A DNA stretch of 21,473 bases, from positions 1 through 21,473 of the forward strand of contig JADIIU010000179.1 of NCBI GenBank assembly GCA_027603945.1. The letters run 5' to 3'. Source of the DNA: Terramyces sp. JEL0728 (Eukaryota > Chytridiomycota > Chytridiomycetes > Rhizophydiales > Terramycetaceae). Of the stretch, positions 1-7,668 are shown piece after piece. The translations under genes and the position numbers were made by a program. How positions within the stretch are numbered: position 1 is the first letter of the stretch; every line of letters begins with the position of its first letter. The notes under the pieces were generated by a model, which ran no database searches, was not told the origin of the DNA, and worked only from the letters and a program-made list of their open reading frames with translations.

Positions 1-328
1 TCTTGGCTGAGTGGTCCAAGTCAGTGGCTTTAATTCCTAACTCTTTCAATTCAGAATCTTTTTGGTTAATGATTGCGTTCAGTGCTTTTAAATCGGCATC
101 CTTTTGACTTATAACCGTATCCTTTTTATCATTTAATTCTTTAATAACCGCATCCTTTTTATCATTTAATTCTTTAATAACCGTATCCTTTTCTTGCAAC
201 ATATTCAATAATTGTGTTGTTGGGTCTAATTTTAAAGCTGTGGAAATCGTTCTTTTTCTTTCAAAGTAATTAAACTTAAATCTTGTGGTATAACGTGCAA
301 CTCTTTGTAATAATTTGACTGATTGCAT
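1..328 (-). CDS. Partial coiled-coil protein with probable mitochondrial presequence (5' end)
   Basis: The reading frame opens at the ATG at 326-328 and runs off the left edge without a stop, giving 109 codons. The first 35 residues (MQSVKLLQRVARYTTRFKF and on) are rich in Arg, Lys, Ser, Thr and hydrophobics and contain no acidic residue, which is the composition of a mitochondrial matrix-targeting sequence. After it comes a charged helix with an 11-residue repeat built on KELNDKKDxVI, expected to form a coiled coil. The repeat is exact enough at DNA level to show as a 33-bp tandem duplication (122-187). I do not recognise the family. The mitochondrial location is inferred from composition only. 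Because the 3' part lies outside the window, the domain that defines the function may be missing. Confidence 0.6.
   Translation of the reverse strand, partial: MQSVKLLQRVARYTTRFKFNYFERKRTISTALKLDPTTQLLNMLQEKDTVIKELNDKKDAVIKELNDKKDTVISQKDADLKALNAIINQKDSELKELGIKATDLDHSAK
122..187 (-). repeat. 33-bp tandem repeat, two units, inside the partial coiled-coil gene
   Basis: Units 122-154 and 155-187 differ at a single base (Ala versus Thr codon). Each encodes one 11-residue coiled-coil period. A diverged third unit follows toward lower coordinates. Confidence 0.8.
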
Positions 329-591
329 TTGGAAATGAAAAAAGGAAAGGAAAGTTTTGCCACAATTCTTTGGATGTGGCTTAGTAGTGGTAAATTCCAA
401 ATATTTCCACTAATAATTTTAATATCACAGTCCGTAGAGTTTGCCATAACTCCATAGGGTTTGTATGAGAATCTTGAAATCAGATAATTTTGAATAATTT
501 TGAGATTGAGAAAACAAATTTCGAGAAAATCTTCTCGGGATTATCCCGATATTTTTACCGGCTTATTGTCCATTTTACAATCCAATTTAAT
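329..591. other. Intergenic region between the partial gene and the pseudogene
   Basis: About 260 bp, AT-rich. It should contain the promoter of the minus-strand partial gene. I see no RNA gene or convincing ORF; a 71-codon minus-strand ORF here overlaps the presequence in another frame and is taken as a shadow. Confidence 0.4.
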
Positions 592-1147
592 TTATCTTTG
601 GAATTCAGCAATGAATGCTGCCCAAGTATGCCAATTGGCAGTTTCACTCTGATATTCACCAGACCAACGCGATCTCAGTCTTTGTACTGCATCAAACACA
701 ATTTCATTTGAAGTCGCTCCCTGACTCTGTGGCAGAATAAGTTTGTTTTGAAATTGAATCCAGTGTGCTTTACTTTGCAGATTGAAAGAATATCTGCAAA
801 CTACTGTTATTATAGGCGTAGCGCTTTTTGCAAAGGTTCGAAGAGAGGTCAATGAGATTGCTGATGGCATCATAAGTCGATTGTTCTTGAACTTTATAAA
901 GTGATCAATGGAATCTATGTCAGGTCCAGTTTCCGCCTTTTCCATCTCTCCACTAGATGAAAAAGTTACAAGTTCATTCAACGTTCTGCTTGAATTCACT
1001 ATGATTTCGCTCGCAAATTGTTTGATTTTCCAAAATTGTTGCACTTTTAGTTTGCTGGTTCAGGTAATCCTTCAGTAGCGGCTCTAATGTGATTGTAAAG
1101 AGTGCATTTGATTCCTCTGAATCACTTTTTCCCCCAGTTGTAGACAT
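592..1147 (-). pseudogene. Frameshifted, truncated copy of the 310-residue unknown gene at 2885-3817
   Basis: A minus-strand ATG at 1145-1147 starts a frame (MSTTGGKSDSEESNALFTIT) that aligns with the start of the intact gene at 2885-3817. It stops after about 55 residues. The alignment then continues in another frame from GEMEKAETGPDIDSIDHF through WHTWAAFI, ending at a stop at 592-594. Relative to the intact copy, roughly 30 nt around the frame change are missing, and the last third of the protein (proline stretch and C-terminal coiled coil) is absent. No intron of the local 18-21 nt type restores the frame. DNA identity to the intact copy is high in the middle (about 690-880), so the duplication is fairly recent. 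I read it as a dead paralogue. Confidence 0.8.
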
Positions 1148-1222
1148 TTTAATAGCCGAGCCGAGATCAACACAAAAAAGCTATTTAAACGAAAAAAATC
1201 GGAAAAAATTTCACTAAAAAGA

Positions 1223-1792
1223 ATGGATAGTGACCAATTAATTGCAAGTGTAAGACAGGCACCAGATGTTAACTCCAAATTTTTGTTCTATCCTATCTCA
1301 ATTCGACCTGGACAGCCCATATCGCAAGAGGAACTAAATACTGCAATTGACCAATACAACAATTTTTACAAAACTTGTTTAGAAAAGATTAGACGTCGCA
1401 TGTTTCTGGCTTTGGGATTTTTTATCTTCCTTTTAGGTGCTGTAGAGTGTATCATATTTTTTTTCGTTTACAATGACCAAGATTCACTGTACTTTCTCAT
1501 TGGGGGCATATTAAGCATTATAATATGTGCAGCATTTTTATATTTTGCCAGTGGAGTAAAGCCACAAGAAGGACTTGAACAGAATATACATCTCTTGACT
1601 GATAGATTGAACCAGGAATATTCAAGCAGAGGATTGATGTTTCAGCTCACAAAATTGTCAATAGGACAAATCGATCGTTATAGCAATGGAAATTATCGTG
1701 GTAGTTCTCCAATTAATGCGTTTCAATTGGACATTTTTTGGAATTCAAACTACGTGACATTGAATTATCCACCAGCAGCCAAGATTCAATAA
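1223..1792 (+). CDS. Two-pass membrane protein, family unknown
   Basis: An intact 189-residue ORF without introns. A soluble N-terminal segment of about 60 residues ends in a basic stretch (EKIRRRM), followed by two hydrophobic helices at about residues 61-82 and 89-109 separated by a short acidic loop (YNDQDS). A polar C-terminal domain of about 80 residues (to PPAAKIQ) follows. This is a hairpin-type membrane topology, probably with both tails on the same side. The stop codon TAA overlaps AATAAA (1788-1793), the arrangement seen in most genes of this window, which supports it being real. It converges on TRAPPC2. I do not recognise the family and assign no function. Confidence 0.7.
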   Translation: MDSDQLIASVRQAPDVNSKFLFYPISIRPGQPISQEELNTAIDQYNNFYKTCLEKIRRRMFLALGFFIFLLGAVECIIFFFVYNDQDSLYFLIGGILSIIICAAFLYFASGVKPQEGLEQNIHLLTDRLNQEYSSRGLMFQLTKLSIGQIDRYSNGNYRGSSPINAFQLDIFWNSNYVTLNYPPAAKIQ

Positions 1793-1938
1793 ACATAGAT
1801 TCTAATTAAGAATTTGAAATTGTTTTATTGCAGTTTCACTGAAAAATAAAATATTCGTCAAAGTTCCATTACAAAATCTGGAATGAGAGATGTCTTTGCC
1901 AAACATAAATTTGAAACCAAATACGCAACTGATTTTAT

Positions 1939-2388
1939 TTACAACCACTTTCTTGCATTCGCTTTTACCCGCTGGTCAAATATGCCGGATGAAACTGACT
2001 GGTTCAAGTCCATGAACGGATTCATTATTATCTCGTTAGAAAAGGTGTACCTTGATATAGAGTTCATGGCAATCTGAGAAAAAGTTTCTTATCCCGTCCA
2101 CATTCTGCTGATCATGCAACAACAAGAATTTCATTCCACTTGGCAAAACATAAGCAGAAACATTCCATTCCTAAATCAAATTGCTAGTACGTTGAATTTA
2201 TCCACTATTTTCAAATACTTCTGGTTAGTTCCGTACTGCAGTTCATCGATTATATCCAATGAAGAGTGTAAAATGAACTGATTCAAGTGTCTGTATTCAT
2301 CCTTCCTTGCTTCCTTTTGAAGTGGTCCAAACTCTGCTTCGTATAGTGGATTGTCTTGTGTTCCGACTATAATAAAGTAAGAGTTCAT
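1939..2388 (-). CDS. TRAPPC2: TRAPP complex subunit 2 (sedlin / Trs20)
   Basis: Core subunit of the TRAPP tethering complexes, which act as exchange factors for Ypt1/Rab1 on ER-Golgi and Golgi membranes. The protein begins MNSYFIIVGTQDNPLYEAEF and carries the sedlin signatures RHLNQFI, LKIVDKFN, LLHDQQNVDGIRNFF and ELYIK; spliced length is 136 residues against about 140 in animals. Two introns are needed. A 20-nt one at 2171-2190 (GTACTAGCAATTTGATTTAG) lies between DKFN and EWNVSAY. A 19-nt one at 2032-2050 (GTACACCTTTTCTAACGAG) lies between LYIK and IIMNPF. Removing exactly these restores the conserved C-terminus, ending ARKWL. Start ATG is at 2386-2388; an upstream in-frame extension is not conserved. 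AATAAA begins on the last base of the stop codon. Confidence 0.95.
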
Positions 2389-2583
2389 TTTTAGATTTGA
2401 TTTTTGCTGAACGCGGAGGAACAAATTAGCACAACAAAAAATACTGAAATTCCAGATGCGGTAAGTTGATAAACCACTACTTTGACAGTGTGTGAATCTG
2501 TAAATATTCCAGTTTGATTGAAGATACATTCTCTATTTTACATGAAATACTTGAAATATGCCAGCCAAAAAACAGAAAAATGT

Positions 2584-2657
2584 GGTTCTATGGTGTAGTC
2601 GGTTATCACGCAAGCTTAACATGCTTGAGGTCTCCAGTTCGATCCTGGATGGAATCA
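2584..2657 (+). tRNA. trnV-AAC: tRNA-Val (anticodon AAC), copy 1
   Basis: A 74-nt cloverleaf. Acceptor GGTTCTA pairs with TGGAATC (two G-T pairs), discriminator A. The D arm contains GTAGTCGGTTA. Anticodon stem CAAGC/GCTTG holds loop TTAACAT with AAC at 2618-2620. The T arm is TCCAGTTCGATCCTGGA. No intron. The body is close to the yeast-type tRNA-Val(AAC). Confidence 0.95.
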
Positions 2658-2659
2658 TT

Positions 2660-2732
2660 GCCCGGCTAGCTCAATCGGTAGAGCGTGAGACTCTTAATCT
2701 CAAGGTTGTGGGTTCGACCCCCACGTCGGGCT
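2660..2732 (+). tRNA. trnK-CTT: tRNA-Lys (anticodon CTT), copy 1
   Basis: A 73-nt cloverleaf. Acceptor GCCCGGC pairs with GTCGGGC, discriminator T. Anticodon stem TGAGA/TCTCA holds loop CTCTTAA with CTT at 2693-2695. The T arm is GTGGGTTCGACCCCCAC. It starts only 2 nt after tRNA-Val with no T-run between, so the two are probably one Pol III transcript. Confidence 0.95.
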
Positions 2733-2733
2733 C

Positions 2734-2739
2734 TTTTTT
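2734..2739 (+). terminator. Pol III T-run after the tRNA pair, copy 1
   Basis: Six T residues two bases after the tRNA-Lys 3' end; the first such run downstream of tRNA-Val. Confidence 0.8.
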
Positions 2740-2884
2740 CCATTATTTCCCCTTGTATTGTTACTTTGTTGCACTATTCGTCTGGCACACTCCAATATTT
2801 CATACACTACAATTCTCTGGTTGCATATTTTGAAAGTGACATATAACAAGGATAATTTGGTTTGAATGATATTTTATTAGTTGT

Positions 2885-3817
2885 TCAATGTTGATGATCA
2901 GTCTGTTCTGGTATTCTCTCTTGATAACGGTAGGCTGAAGTTGTGTTTGGTCTTGAAGCTGTCTCATATTCTGGAATGATATTAAAATAGGACCTCAACG
3001 TGATATCTAGGGTCCCTACGCAGTTAAGGAATTCTTGGTGTCCAAGCATGTACTCCTCATGTCTTCTTTGATACATTTGTTTCAAGTGATCTAGCCGTTG
3101 TTTAAAATCTCGTAGAATGTTTAACGATACATTTGACGCAGAGTTTATCTGTTCCAAAGCGAGCGCGGCGGATGTTGGTACAGGTCGAAATTGTTGTATT
3201 AAGTGAGGTGGTGGTGGTTGTCCGATTAGTCGATCCTGTTCATATTGATCGGATTCTACAATAAATGCTGCCCAAGTATGCCAATTGGCAGTTTCACTCT
3301 GATATTCACCAGACCACCGCGATCTCAGTCTTTGTACTGCATCAAACACAATTTCATTTGAAGTCGCTCCCTGACTCTGTGGTAGAATAGGTTTGTTTTG
3401 AAATTGAATCCAGTGTGCTTTACTTTGCAGATTGAAAGAATATCTGCAAACTACTGTTGATAGTGGTGTAGTGCTGCTTGCAAAGGTTCGAAGAGAGGTC
3501 AATGAGATTGCTGACGGCATCATAAATCGATTATTCTTTCTGAACCTTATGAAATTGTCGATGGAATCTATGTGAGGATCGGTTTCGACCATTTCAAGCT
3601 CTCCATCATCCCTTATCCTTACTTCATTTTTCAATTGTTGTTGAAATATTTCCCAAATTTTCTGTTTGAGTTCAGTTGGATTTTGGACTGTAACAGATTG
3701 ATTTTCCATTACTATCGCTCTTCTATTTTGTTGGTTCAGGAAATCTTTGATAAGTGGTTCCAATGTAATGTTAAAGAGTCCATTTGATTCTTCAGTATCA
3801 CTTTCAACTGCCGACAT
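2885..3817 (-). CDS. 310-residue protein of unknown family, bracketed by inverted tRNA cassettes
   Basis: The ATG at 3815-3817 (MSAVESDTEESNGLF) gives 310 residues and no intron; the open frame extends further upstream only through the tRNA flank and is not used. Visible parts: an acidic N-terminus; a conserved central block (about residues 80-190) with FMMPSAISLTSLRTF, CRYSFNLQSKAHWIQF, FDAVQRLRSRWSGEY and ANWHTWAAFI; a proline run (GQPPPPHL); and a charged C-terminal helix (FKQRLDHLKQMYQRRHEEYM), probably coiled coil. The central block is what survives in the broken copy at 592-1147. The start codon lies 22 bp from one tRNA repeat and the stop 57 bp from the other. AATAAA lies 7 nt beyond the TGA stop. 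I do not recognise the family. A DNA-binding or regulatory role is possible from the Trp/Arg-rich block but unproven. Confidence 0.75.
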   Translation of the reverse strand: MSAVESDTEESNGLFNITLEPLIKDFLNQQNRRAIVMENQSVTVQNPTELKQKIWEIFQQQLKNEVRIRDDGELEMVETDPHIDSIDNFIRFRKNNRFMMPSAISLTSLRTFASSTTPLSTVVCRYSFNLQSKAHWIQFQNKPILPQSQGATSNEIVFDAVQRLRSRWSGEYQSETANWHTWAAFIVESDQYEQDRLIGQPPPPHLIQQFRPVPTSAALALEQINSASNVSLNILRDFKQRLDHLKQMYQRRHEEYMLGHQEFLNCVGTLDITLRSYFNIIPEYETASRPNTTSAYRYQERIPEQTDHQH

Positions 3818-3903
3818 AAAAAACTCGAAAAATTCCGCAATGAAATATTGGAGTGCGCCAGACGAATAGCGCAACAAAGTAACAATACAAAGGGAAATAA
3901 TGG

Positions 3904-3909
3904 AAAAAA
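3904..3909 (-). terminator. Pol III T-run after the tRNA pair, copy 2
   Basis: Six T on the minus strand immediately downstream of tRNA-Lys copy 2. Confidence 0.8.
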
Positions 3910-3910
3910 G

Positions 3911-3983
3911 AGCCCGACGTGGGGGTCGAACCCACAACCTTGAGATTAAGAGTCTCACGCTCTACCGATTGAGCTAGCCGGGC
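3911..3983 (-). tRNA. trnK-CTT: tRNA-Lys (anticodon CTT), copy 2
   Basis: Identical in sequence to the copy at 2660-2732, on the opposite strand. Confidence 0.95.
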
Positions 3984-3985
3984 AA

Positions 3986-4059
3986 TGATTCCATCCAGGA
4001 TCGAACTGGAGACCTCAAGCATGTTAAGCTTGCGTGATAACCGACTACACCATAGAACC
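3986..4059 (-). tRNA. trnV-AAC: tRNA-Val (anticodon AAC), copy 2
   Basis: Identical in sequence to the copy at 2584-2657, on the opposite strand, again 2 nt upstream of tRNA-Lys. Confidence 0.95.
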
Positions 4060-4063
4060 ACAT

Positions 4064-4245
4064 GAGTCATCATCTGGCTTGTCGTTGATTAAACTTAATA
4101 GTATTGCAAAATAGAAATATCGACTAGACTACATCTGGCTTGAAAATTGGGAAATCTCTATGAAACAAGTGAACAAAGCATGAATTTAAAATACAGTATA
4201 TATTACAAGCCAAAAACCTAGAGTTAATCCAAAAGAAAAGGCGCA
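4064..4245. other. Intergenic region beside tRNA cassette copy 2
   Basis: About 180 bp, AT-rich. It includes the short 5' flank of the minus-strand tRNA pair and two copies of the 11-mer CATCTGGCTTG. No gene seen. Confidence 0.4.
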
Positions 4246-4812
4246 TCAGACATATCTTGCGGGTAGAGAATCTGCAAGATGGGATAATTCCATAAACAGC
4301 AATAGCACATGGGTAGGTTCTCCTACCAAAGTAGGTCCACGTACTAGAGCATGAAAACTCTCCGCTACTTCATCATTTGCAACAATGTAACTTACAAGTA
4401 TCAGACATGGCTCCATACAGTCTTCATGAATCAAGATGGACACTACACCCACTGATTGAAAATCATCATCTCTAGATATTAGTACAAACTAATTGGCAAC
4501 AGTCAGAAGGAAGGCAACATTTGTTTGCTCATCAGTAAGCAGACGACACAATAAATGATTCATCATCCTGTTGAGATTGTTTTCACTTACACTTTTTTTG
4601 TTGAAAAAAAAATTGTAAAAAATTGGAATATGAATTGTCCGATGAGATATCCCTGCGAGCTAAACCTTGCCAGTGCGACTACCTGAGATCCAAAGGGGTG
4701 TTGCTAGGAATACCCCAGTTGACTGCTGTGTGAAATCTCTCTAAAGTAACACTGCATGAAATTCATATTGAAAGAGTAATACATCCATCTTCCGAAATGT
4801 AGTTTCAACCAT
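4246..4812 (-). pseudogene. Coding-like but interrupted region, unknown gene or pseudogene
   Basis: On the minus strand an ATG at 4810-4812 opens MVETTFRKMDVLLFQYEFHA, and protein-like sequence runs on to a TGA at 4246-4248: ARRDISSDNSYSNFLQFFFN, then MMNHLLCRLLTDEQTN, then SILIHEDCMEPCLILVSYIV, ending ADSLPARYV. Three interruptions break it: an in-frame TAG closing 4741-4752, a frame change that a 23-nt GT-AG block at 4660-4682 would repair, and an in-frame TAG closing 4489-4500. The composition looks coding, but the breaks do not fit the local 18-21 nt introns well. It is either a decayed gene or a gene with unusual introns. Family not recognised. The remaining interval to 4869 should carry the CK2 promoter. 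Confidence 0.35.
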
Positions 4813-4869
4813 GTTGCCTAAAATCGTGAGCTCTAATTTTTGGATTTTTTTTTACTTTTGTTAATTCAA

Positions 4870-5923
4870 ATGTCTGTAGCAAGAAAGTACGCCAACGCCA
4901 ACCAGGAAATGGATCGATCATACTGGGACTATGACGAGCTAGAACTGACTTATGGGTAAGTTCTAGTAACCGTAGGGGACAGGAAAACTATGAAATAATC
5001 CGCAAAGTTGGAAGGGGAAAGTATTCTGAAGTATTTGAAGGAGTAAATATTCAGAATGAAATCAAGTGTGTGATCAAAGTTTTAAAACCAATCAAAAAAA
5101 AGAAAATCAAGAGGGAAATCAAGATATTGCAGAATTTAAGCGGAGGAACAAATATTATCCAGTTGCTGGATTTAGTACGAGATCCTTTGGTAAGTAGATT
5201 TAACCATAGAGTAAAACCCCTGCATTGATCATGGAGTATGTCAATAACCAAGATTTCAAAACACTGTATCCGAAATTAACCGATTTCGATGTGAGATACT
5301 ACATGTTTGAATTATTAAAAGTAAGCTTTGCTAATGCAGGCGCTGGATTTCTGCCATTCAAGGGGAATTATGCATAGAGATGTGAAACCGCACAATGTCA
5401 TGATTGACCACGAAAATAGAAAACTCAGATTAATTGATTGGGGGCTGGCTGAATTTTATCACCCGGGTACGGAATACAATGTTCGAGTAGCTTCGCGATA
5501 CTTTAAAGGACCTGAACTATTGGTTGATTTCCAAGAATACGACTACTCTTTGGATATGTGGTCTTTGGGATGCATGTTTGCAAGCATGGTAACTGAGATT
5601 AATCATAGATATTCCGTAAAGAGCCGTTCTTCCACGGACAGGACAATTACGATCAGTTGGTAGTGATTGCCAATGTTTTAGGCACAGATGAGCTGTTTGC
5701 TTATATTGACAAGTACGGCATCGAACTGGATCGCAGATTTGATGATTTACTCACCAGATGCGTAAGAAAGCCATGGACCAGCTTCATTACACCGCACAAT
5801 CAACGCTATATATCAGATGAAGCCATCGAGTTTTTGGACAAATTACTGCGATACGATCATCAAGAAAGAGCTTTGCCAACAGAAGCAATGGAATTAGCAT
5901 ACTTTGATCCTGTCAGAAAATAA
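4870..5923 (+). CDS. CKA1: Casein kinase 2 catalytic subunit alpha, copy A
   Basis: Constitutively active Ser/Thr kinase of the CMGC group, working alone or with CK2 beta on acidic sites. The spliced product is 324 residues, starting [15 protein letters not shown]. All CK2 hallmarks are present: the glycine loop [11 protein letters not shown], catalytic lysine in VIKVLKP, the basic cluster [15 protein letters not shown], catalytic loop [11 protein letters not shown] in place of DFG, and [15 protein letters not shown]. It ends soon after [20 protein letters not shown], so it lacks the long tail of the animal enzyme. Four introns are inferred from family alignment: 4956-4975 (20 nt), 5190-5209 (20 nt), 5321-5339 (19 nt) and 5589-5608 (20 nt), for example GTAAGTAGATTTAACCATAG. 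AATAAA overlaps the stop. Tandem with copy B, 119 bp downstream. Confidence 0.95.
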
Positions 5924-6042
5924 AACCACATTTCGAACTTGTCCATTAATAGTGCACTTGCAGAGATATCTCTCAAGCAACGAGCTGTGATTCAAGTCTC
6001 CATAAATTGCTAAAAATCTTTGAAAAAAAAGCATCAACAAAA

Positions 6043-7101
6043 ATGTCGACTTCAATTGCCCGCTTGTATGCAAATGTCAATGAGCAAATGGATCAATCAT
6101 ACTGGGACTATGACAATGTAGAGCTGACTTACAAGTACGATTTGTTAACAAGGGGCCAAGACAACTATGAAATCATCAGAAAGGTTGGAAGAGGAAAGTA
6201 TTCTGAAGTATTTGAAGGGGTAGATATCAAAAACCATAGGAAATGCATCATCAAAGTGCTAAAACCTATAAAAAAAAAGAAAATCAAGCGGGAAATCAAA
6301 ATTCTTCAGAATTTAAGAGGCGGGGTGAACGTTATTCAGTTATACGAACTAGTTAGAGATCCAATTGTACAGTTTGCTAATGGTAGAGTAAAACCCCAGC
6401 GCTGATTATGGAATGTGTGAATAACCAAGACTACAAGTCCTTGTATCCAAAGTTTACCGATTTTGATATTCGATATTATATCTTTGAATTGTTGAAAGCG
6501 CTGGATTTCTGCCATTCCAGAGGGATAATGCACAGAGATGTCAAGCCAAATGTAAGAAATTGTTGATGTAGAATGTGGTTATCGATCATGAAAAGAGAAA
6601 GCTGAGATTGATTGATTGGGGGCTGGCTGAATTTTATCATCCGAGAACTCATTATAATGTTCGTGTTGCTTCCAGATACTATAAAGCACCGGAATTGTTG
6701 GTTGATTATCAAGAATACGATTATTCGTTGGATATGTGGTCCTTGGGATGCATGTTTGCTAGCATGGTACTCGCTGTTGACCCTAGATTTTTTTGATTGA
6801 AGTGTTCTTTCATGGTGCTGATAATCAAGACCAATTGGTTGAAATTACAAAAGTGCTCGGCACTGATTTGTTTTACAAGTACGTAGACAAGTACAGCATC
6901 GATCTTGATCCTGCATTTGATGTTCTAATCATCAAGAGTCCTAGGAAATCGTGGCACTCGTTTGTTACTCCAGAAAACTCCAAATATGTGTCTGATGAAG
7001 CATTAGAGTTTTTGGACAAGTTGCTGCGATACGATCATCAGGAACGCATCCTTCCTAGCGAGGCAATGGAGCTGGCTTATTTTGATCCTGTAAGAAAATA
7101 A
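6043..7101 (+). CDS. Casein kinase 2 catalytic subunit alpha, copy B (diverged paralogue)
   Basis: The spliced product is 326 residues from the ATG at 6043 ([17 protein letters not shown]). The glycine loop, catalytic lysine (IIKVLKP), HRD and DWG are intact, so it should be active. Differences from copy A fall in normally fixed CK2 positions: KPNN for [12 protein letters not shown] for [16 protein letters not shown] for YFKGPELL, and [10 protein letters not shown] for [10 protein letters not shown]. Four introns: 6135-6152 (18 nt, GTACGATTTGTTAACAAG), 6367-6386 (20 nt), 6552-6571 (20 nt) and 6767-6786 (20 nt). Introns 1, 2 and 4 match copy A in position and phase; intron 3 lies elsewhere. 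The first intron is a multiple of three without a stop. AATAAA overlaps the stop. It may have different substrates or expression from copy A. Confidence 0.93.
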
Positions 7102-7242
7102 ACGTTATGTGTACTTACATGAGGTGGGTGAGTCATGAAATTGTCTTTAAACAAAGTCTGTTGAATATTTTTTAATAATGCCAGCTTGTAAGAAATATAT
7201 TGCAGGTGCTTTTTTGTAACTCTAGGAAAACGTAATTTAACC

Positions 7243-7602
7243 ATGAAGGATGTTTACTTGAAAAAAGGAAACTTTAGCGACACAGATATCCAGCTCATCC
7301 AGAACCTACAGTCGCTGATCCTGAACCACATTAATACCATACTATTTGACGAGTACGAGACTGAAATGGATCTAGATAAAGATGAATGGGTTCTGCTCAA
7401 CAAAGACCTCAGGCCTGAGCTGATGATTGATATTGAGAATAGCTTTCATCGACTAATAATTCATTCCATGTGCCGATATTATTGCTTAAAGTCAAAGAGT
7501 ATTGAAGATGGATGTATAAAAATCGTGGTATCGGTTCCGTATCAATACAGAGATTTTGAATTCCCATCCGTGTCGTTTGTCGAGTACTTTCTCGACAAGT
7601 AA
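7243..7602 (+). CDS. Small R3H-domain protein
   Basis: A 119-residue intronless ORF starting MKDVYLKKGNFSDTD. The segment ENSFHRLIIHSMCRYYCLKS contains the R-x3-H motif (RLIIH) in the helical context of R3H domains, which bind single-stranded nucleic acid. It is preceded by WVLLNKDLRPELMIDIEN, like the region before the R3H motif in R3HDM4-type proteins, and followed by a strand-like IKIVVSVPYQY. No second domain is visible, so this is a short R3H protein, probably an RNA-binding factor. The stop is a tandem TAATAA overlapping AATAAA at 7601-7606. The next gene starts 66 bp downstream. The R3H call is fairly firm; the cellular role is not known. Confidence 0.7.
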   Translation: MKDVYLKKGNFSDTDIQLIQNLQSLILNHINTILFDEYETEMDLDKDEWVLLNKDLRPELMIDIENSFHRLIIHSMCRYYCLKSKSIEDGCIKIVVSVPYQYRDFEFPSVSFVEYFLDK

Positions 7603-7668
7603 TAAACATTGGTTATTCTCTCCATTCTTTGTTTGCTGTCATCCAACTTTGTCAAATTTTTTTCAGTT

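Larger units (their letters stand above)
2580..2827 (+). repeat. tRNA-Val/tRNA-Lys cassette repeat, copy 1
   Basis: A 248-bp unit: 4 bp before tRNA-Val, both tRNAs, the T-run and about 90 bp of 3' flank ending TTGCATA. The same-length unit recurs at 12868-13115, with a few transitions in the flank, and a 224-bp part recurs inverted at 3840-4063. Confidence 0.9.
3840..4063 (-). repeat. tRNA cassette repeat, copy 2 (inverted, shorter)
   Basis: Reverse complement of the first 224 bp of the cassette, apparently identical to 12868-13091. Homology stops abruptly at 3840 (ATATTTCAT on the minus strand), where the upstream region of the 310-residue gene begins. Confidence 0.9.

Noticed and set aside
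1..25. tRNA-like D-arm text (GGCTGAGTGGTCCAAG) at the left edge
   Set aside because: It lies inside an open minus-strand coding frame and no cloverleaf can be completed from the following bases.
232..447. A 71-codon minus-strand ORF starting MANSTDCDIKIISG, faintly BTB-like
   Set aside because: It overlaps, in another frame, the start of the gene with a clear presequence and repeat coiled coil that continues to the window edge; no intron links it to that frame.
1883..2077. 64-codon plus-strand ORF
   Set aside because: It is a shadow of the last exons of TRAPPC2 on the other strand.
2558..2833. ORFs running through the tRNA cassettes (also 3804-4073 and 12870-13130)
   Set aside because: They are translations of the tRNA genes and T-run; they repeat only because the tRNA cassette is repeated.
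4489..4500. TAG reassigned to a sense codon
   Set aside because: TAG ends the well-formed 366-, 141- and 78-residue ORFs, so it acts as a stop here.
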